A stretch of 26,216 nucleotides of DNA from NCBI GenBank assembly GCA_902783755.1, contig CACZSC010000266.1, forward strand, positions 1 to 26,216. Reading direction: 5' to 3'. Position 1 is the stretch's first letter. Each line of letters starts with the position of its first letter. Both the position numbers and the translations under genes were made by a program. The stretch comes from an uncultured Ruminococcus sp. (lineage in GTDB: Bacteria > Bacillota > Clostridia > Oscillospirales > CAG-272). This document shows positions 23,256 through 26,216 of this stretch, piece by piece. Under the pieces are notes generated by a model. It ran no database searches and was not told the origin of the DNA. It worked only from the letters and a program-made list of their open reading frames with translations.

Positions 23256-24289
23256 GGTGGGGACCCGGTGACTGCAGGCCCGGAGACATGATCCGGGTGA
23301 GACTCGGGTCGGTGTACCACTACGGCATATTCGTCACGGAGGACGAAGTGATCGCTTTCGGCATGCCGCCGGTCGCAGAATATGCCGATGATCCGGAAAG
23401 GTTCACCGTATGCTCAACGGGGATCGACACGTTCTCATGCGGCAGGATAGTCGAAGTGGGTGAGTGCGACAGATCCGAGCAGAAACTGAAAAAGGATCCG
23501 GACGAAGTGATCCGGGCAGCCAGGGCAAGACTGGGCGGAACGGGGTATGACCTGATTCGCAACAACTGCGAGCATTTCGCCAACGAATGCTTTTTCGGGG
23601 TGAAGAAGAGCCTTCAGGAAGAGGAGGCCCGGAAAAAGTGGGCGGACCGTCCTGTCTGCGACGTGTATATCGCAGAAGTCACGGATGTCCCCGAAGCTCC
23701 GGGGATCGCCTGCAGTGAACGCGAGAATGAGATCCTGGGCTGCAGGAACGGCGCACTGAAGGCGGCAAAATACTCCGACTGGATGCTTCTCGGACACGCC
23801 GCGGAAAGATCGCTGGCCCTGGACATATCGTCCCTGGATTTCAGAAAGACCGCCCAGGGAAAGTGGACATGCGGCTCCTTTGAGTTCTCCCTTTCGCATG
23901 CGGGAGAGTTCGTGGCCGCGGCGGTATCAAACCGTCCCGTAGGAGTGGACATGGAGATCGTGTCCGAATTCGAGGAGAAGCGGGGAAAGAAAGCCGCCGA
24001 CGGCATCAGGAGGCGATTCTTCACCTCCGGAGAGAAAAAGCTCTATCCAGATGACATAGAAGGATTCCTGTGCTGCTGGACGAAAAAAGAGGCTGAATTC
24101 AAGAGAAGAGGAAAGGGAAACTTCCATCCTCTCCTTATCGACACGTCAAGAGCGGACTCGGTCAGGACGGTGATACCGGAGCTGAAGCCGCGGATGATGC
24201 TGTCGGTATCGTCGGAATGCGTTTCGTCATTCAGACTGTTCATCAGCGATTATACGAAAAGCGGGACCGCCGGTTTCGCGGAAGTCTGA
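23252..24289 (+). CDS. LRAT-like domain fused to 4'-phosphopantetheinyl transferase
   Basis: The 345-residue protein has two parts. Residues about 8-115 resemble the lecithin:retinol acyltransferase/NlpC-P60 fold: PGD then YHYGIFV (His23) and the signature NNCEHFANEC (105-113, nucleophile Cys106). Such domains transfer acyl groups through a thioester or hydrolyse lipids. Residues about 136-335 match Sfp-type phosphopantetheinyl transferases: FSLSHAGEFVA (212-222), GVDMEIV (231-237, Mg ligands Asp233, Glu235) and WTKKEAEFKRRGKG (276-289, Glu280, Lys284). This domain would arm the two carrier proteins in the cluster. No frameshift or stop separates the halves, and the ATG overlaps the carrier gene stop. 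I know of no characterised protein with this architecture. Confidence 0.85.
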   Translation: MRWGPGDCRPGDMIRVRLGSVYHYGIFVTEDEVIAFGMPPVAEYADDPERFTVCSTGIDTFSCGRIVEVGECDRSEQKLKKDPDEVIRAARARLGGTGYDLIRNNCEHFANECFFGVKKSLQEEEARKKWADRPVCDVYIAEVTDVPEAPGIACSERENEILGCRNGALKAAKYSDWMLLGHAAERSLALDISSLDFRKTAQGKWTCGSFEFSLSHAGEFVAAAVSNRPVGVDMEIVSEFEEKRGKKAADGIRRRFFTSGEKKLYPDDIEGFLCCWTKKEAEFKRRGKGNFHPLLIDTSRADSVRTVIPELKPRMMLSVSSECVSSFRLFISDYTKSGTAGFAEV

Positions 24290-24303
24290 TCTGGAGATAA
24301 CAT

Positions 24304-25260
24304 ATGCCGAATGCATTGATCACGGTCCTTTGGACCGCTTTCGGGATCATACTGTTTTATATGGTCTTCATTTTCGCGCCGTCCCTAGTGGGACTCCTCG
24401 GACTGCTTGCGAGACTGAAGACAAAAGACTCCTCATTCGATATCCCTTTCAAGGATTATCTTGAAAAGTATTCTTGTATGATAGACGAAGGAAAAGGATA
24501 CCTTACGGGCCTTCCGTATGAGGAAGTCTGCATCCGGTCACGGGACGGCCTGGAGCTGAAAGGATTCCATTTCGGCTCATCGTCCCGGAAAACGGTGATA
24601 TTCGTCCACGGATACCATGCGACGGCCATGGTAAATTTCGCTTACCACGGCATGGAGTTCCACAAAAGAGGCTATAACGTCATCATGATCTGCCAGCGGG
24701 CCCACTGCGAGAGCGGAGGCAGGTACTGCTCCATGGGGATAAAGGAAGCCGGGGACGTGGCGCTCTGGGCGGACTGGGCCCGGGAAAGGAACGGCGGTGA
24801 TATCGTGATCTACGGCACGTCGATGGGGGCGGCCACGGTGGGGTTCGCTTCCGCGAATCTCGATCCTGACGTCGTGAAGGCGCTGGTCATGGACTGCGGA
24901 TTCACGTCTCCGTATACCCAGATAAAGAGGGAGCTTGACAGAAGACATCTGCCGTCCTTCGCCATGATGCCCGTCATGGTGTTCCTCTCGAAGCTCATAT
25001 TCAAAGCCGATATCAGTGAAAAAGCGGCCGGCCCGCTGAGCCGGTGCAGGATCCCGGTATGCTTCATCCACGGGGATGCGGACATGACGGTCCCTCCGGA
25101 GGACAGCATGGTGAATTACGGGAGCACGGCCTCCGCAAAAAAGATGTTCACTGTCGGGGGAGCCCCCCACACCGCCGGATTCCTGGAGGCGGATGAAGGC
25201 ATGAAAAAGGAAATATTCGATTTCATCGAAAGAAATACACCCAAAGGAGAAAAACAATGA
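24304..25260 (+). CDS. Membrane-anchored alpha/beta hydrolase
   Basis: This 318-residue serine hydrolase has an N-terminal membrane segment (about 5-35) and an alpha/beta hydrolase domain from residue 70. The oxyanion region is FVHGYHA (100-106), the nucleophile elbow GTSMG (171-175, Ser173), and the triad is probably completed by Asp260 (HGDADMTVP) and His289 (GGAPHT). It resembles YqkD-type hydrolases (MGIKEAGD segment near 144-151). It could be a thioesterase, lipase or esterase for the cluster's product. GGAGA precedes the ATG, and the stop overlaps the DegV gene by 4 bp. Confidence 0.87.
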   Translation: MPNALITVLWTAFGIILFYMVFIFAPSLVGLLGLLARLKTKDSSFDIPFKDYLEKYSCMIDEGKGYLTGLPYEEVCIRSRDGLELKGFHFGSSSRKTVIFVHGYHATAMVNFAYHGMEFHKRGYNVIMICQRAHCESGGRYCSMGIKEAGDVALWADWARERNGGDIVIYGTSMGAATVGFASANLDPDVVKALVMDCGFTSPYTQIKRELDRRHLPSFAMMPVMVFLSKLIFKADISEKAAGPLSRCRIPVCFIHGDADMTVPPEDSMVNYGSTASAKKMFTVGGAPHTAGFLEADEGMKKEIFDFIERNTPKGEKQ

Positions 25261-26192
25261 AGAGATTTGAGATTCTCGCGGACGCGAACTGCGACCTTGT
25301 CGAAAAATACCAGAAGGAGTATGATATAAGTGTTATCCCCGGGCACATCGTGATGCCGGACGGATCGGATATACGCGCATTCCTCAGCTGGGACATCATA
25401 TCCAAGGAGGAGTTCTACGCCACACTGAAGAAGAACCCGGATTCCTACGCCACATCCCCGGCAAATGTTGCCGATTTCGAGGCTGAGTTCGAGAAATTCG
25501 CTGCAGAAGGCAAGGATCTTCTGGTGATGACCATATCCAGCGGAATCAGCGGAGCGTACGGATTCGCCTGCACCGCCAGGGAGCAGGTTCTTGAAAGGCA
25601 TCCTGATGCGAAGATCACTGTCATCGATACGCTGAGGTTCGGCCCCGGTTTCGGGCTCATGGTGGTCCATGCGTCCCTCCTGAGGGAAAAGGGACTCAGC
25701 ATGGAGGAGACCGCCGCATGGCTGGAGGAGAACAAGAACAGGTTCCACCAGGCAGGCTGGCTGGACGACCTGTCGTTCGTCGCGAAAAAGGGCAGGCTGA
25801 CACACGCCAAGGCATTCTTCGGCACACTTGCCGGAGTCAAGCCCATCGGAGAATTCGACTACAACGGTCTGACCACCGTGATAGGCAAGTTCAAGGGAGC
25901 GAAAGCGGCATATGCGGGACTTCTCGAGTATATCGAAAAGACCGTGGAGGATCCTGAAGACCAGATCTTCTTCATCGCCCAGACCAACAGGCTTCCGCAG
26001 GCTGAGGAGTACAAGAGGCTCATAGAGGAAAAGTTCCATCCGAAGGCTGTATACATAAACGACGTGTTCCCGTCTGTCAGCATAAACGTGGGTCCCGGAC
26101 TCATGGCAGCCTACTATATCGGGAAGCCCATATCCAAAGACCTGTCTGAAGAAAAAGCCATCATCGACAATTTCCTCTCCAAGAATTCATAA
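25257..26192 (+). CDS. DegV family (FakB-like) fatty-acid-binding protein
   Basis: This 311-residue two-domain protein has DegV signatures: the N-terminal LADANCDL, TSPAN (near 62-66) and SSGISGAYG (near 82-90) that bind the fatty-acid carboxylate, and VGPG near residue 280. DegV/FakB proteins hold free fatty acids and present them to the kinase FakA for acyl-phosphate formation; the kinase is not in the window. The gene follows the alpha/beta hydrolase by ATGA overlap, and GGAG lies upstream. It could shuttle fatty acids released by the hydrolase or supply the synthetases. The window ends 24 bp later, so no terminator was seen. Confidence 0.9.
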   Translation: MKRFEILADANCDLVEKYQKEYDISVIPGHIVMPDGSDIRAFLSWDIISKEEFYATLKKNPDSYATSPANVADFEAEFEKFAAEGKDLLVMTISSGISGAYGFACTAREQVLERHPDAKITVIDTLRFGPGFGLMVVHASLLREKGLSMEETAAWLEENKNRFHQAGWLDDLSFVAKKGRLTHAKAFFGTLAGVKPIGEFDYNGLTTVIGKFKGAKAAYAGLLEYIEKTVEDPEDQIFFIAQTNRLPQAEEYKRLIEEKFHPKAVYINDVFPSVSINVGPGLMAAYYIGKPISKDLSEEKAIIDNFLSKNS

Positions 26193-26216
26193 GACCGAAC
26201 ACATAAGAAATACTAC

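Overview
The window reads as a stretch of chromosome from an anaerobic, low-to-mid GC Bacillota (class Clostridia). Grounds: many sigma-A type promoters with 17-bp spacers, a cobalamin and a guanine-class riboswitch, a guanosine-type BMP/Nup ABC transporter next to xpt, a group II ECF S component, bS21, GreA, a DegV protein and a DIP1984-family protein, with heavy use of AGG (Arg) and ATA (Ile) codons. No species assignment is possible from the sequence alone. No rRNA, tRNA, CRISPR array, insertion sequence or phage gene is visible.

Layout. (1) 1-1366: a terminator of an upstream gene, then a promoter and cobalamin riboswitch driving a DUF4430 lipoprotein and an ECF S component, a likely corrinoid capture and uptake pair. 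(2) 1367-3895, minus strand: two tandem secreted endonuclease/exonuclease/phosphatase-fold paralogues. (3) 3915-5627: greA (minus) and an SPFH/prohibitin-like membrane protein (plus), fired from back-to-back promoters. (4) 5643-6938, minus strand: a YegS/DgkB-type lipid kinase and rpsU, whose 58-residue product is easy to miss. (5) 7074-13086: a guanine-class riboswitch with an unusual extra hairpin in loop 2, then xpt and a BMP-family lipoprotein, a double ATPase and two permeases: a purine salvage and nucleoside uptake operon. (6) 13119-16289, minus strand: an acyltransferase-3 membrane protein under its own promoter, and a sugar isomerase/Gfo-Idh-MocA oxidoreductase pair. (7) 16319-17914: a 109-residue protein of unknown function behind a perfect-consensus promoter, a NadD-like nucleotidyltransferase and a DIP1984 protein. 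(8) 17915-18286: a gap of about 370 bp with a terminator, promoter and operator-like palindrome.

(9) 18287-26192 is the most unusual part: eight tightly packed, mostly overlapping genes. They encode an adenylate-forming enzyme fused to a carrier domain, two PlsC-like acyltransferases, a second adenylate-forming enzyme with intact motifs, a free acyl carrier protein, an LRAT-like (NlpC/P60-fold) domain fused to a 4'-phosphopantetheinyl transferase, a membrane-anchored alpha/beta hydrolase and a DegV fatty-acid-binding protein. Together these could activate an acyl group, load it on a carrier, make the carrier competent and transfer the acyl group to a lipid or amine acceptor. No ketosynthase or condensation domain is present, so this looks like acyl activation and transfer rather than chain building. 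Substrate and product are unknown; the cluster may continue past the right edge.
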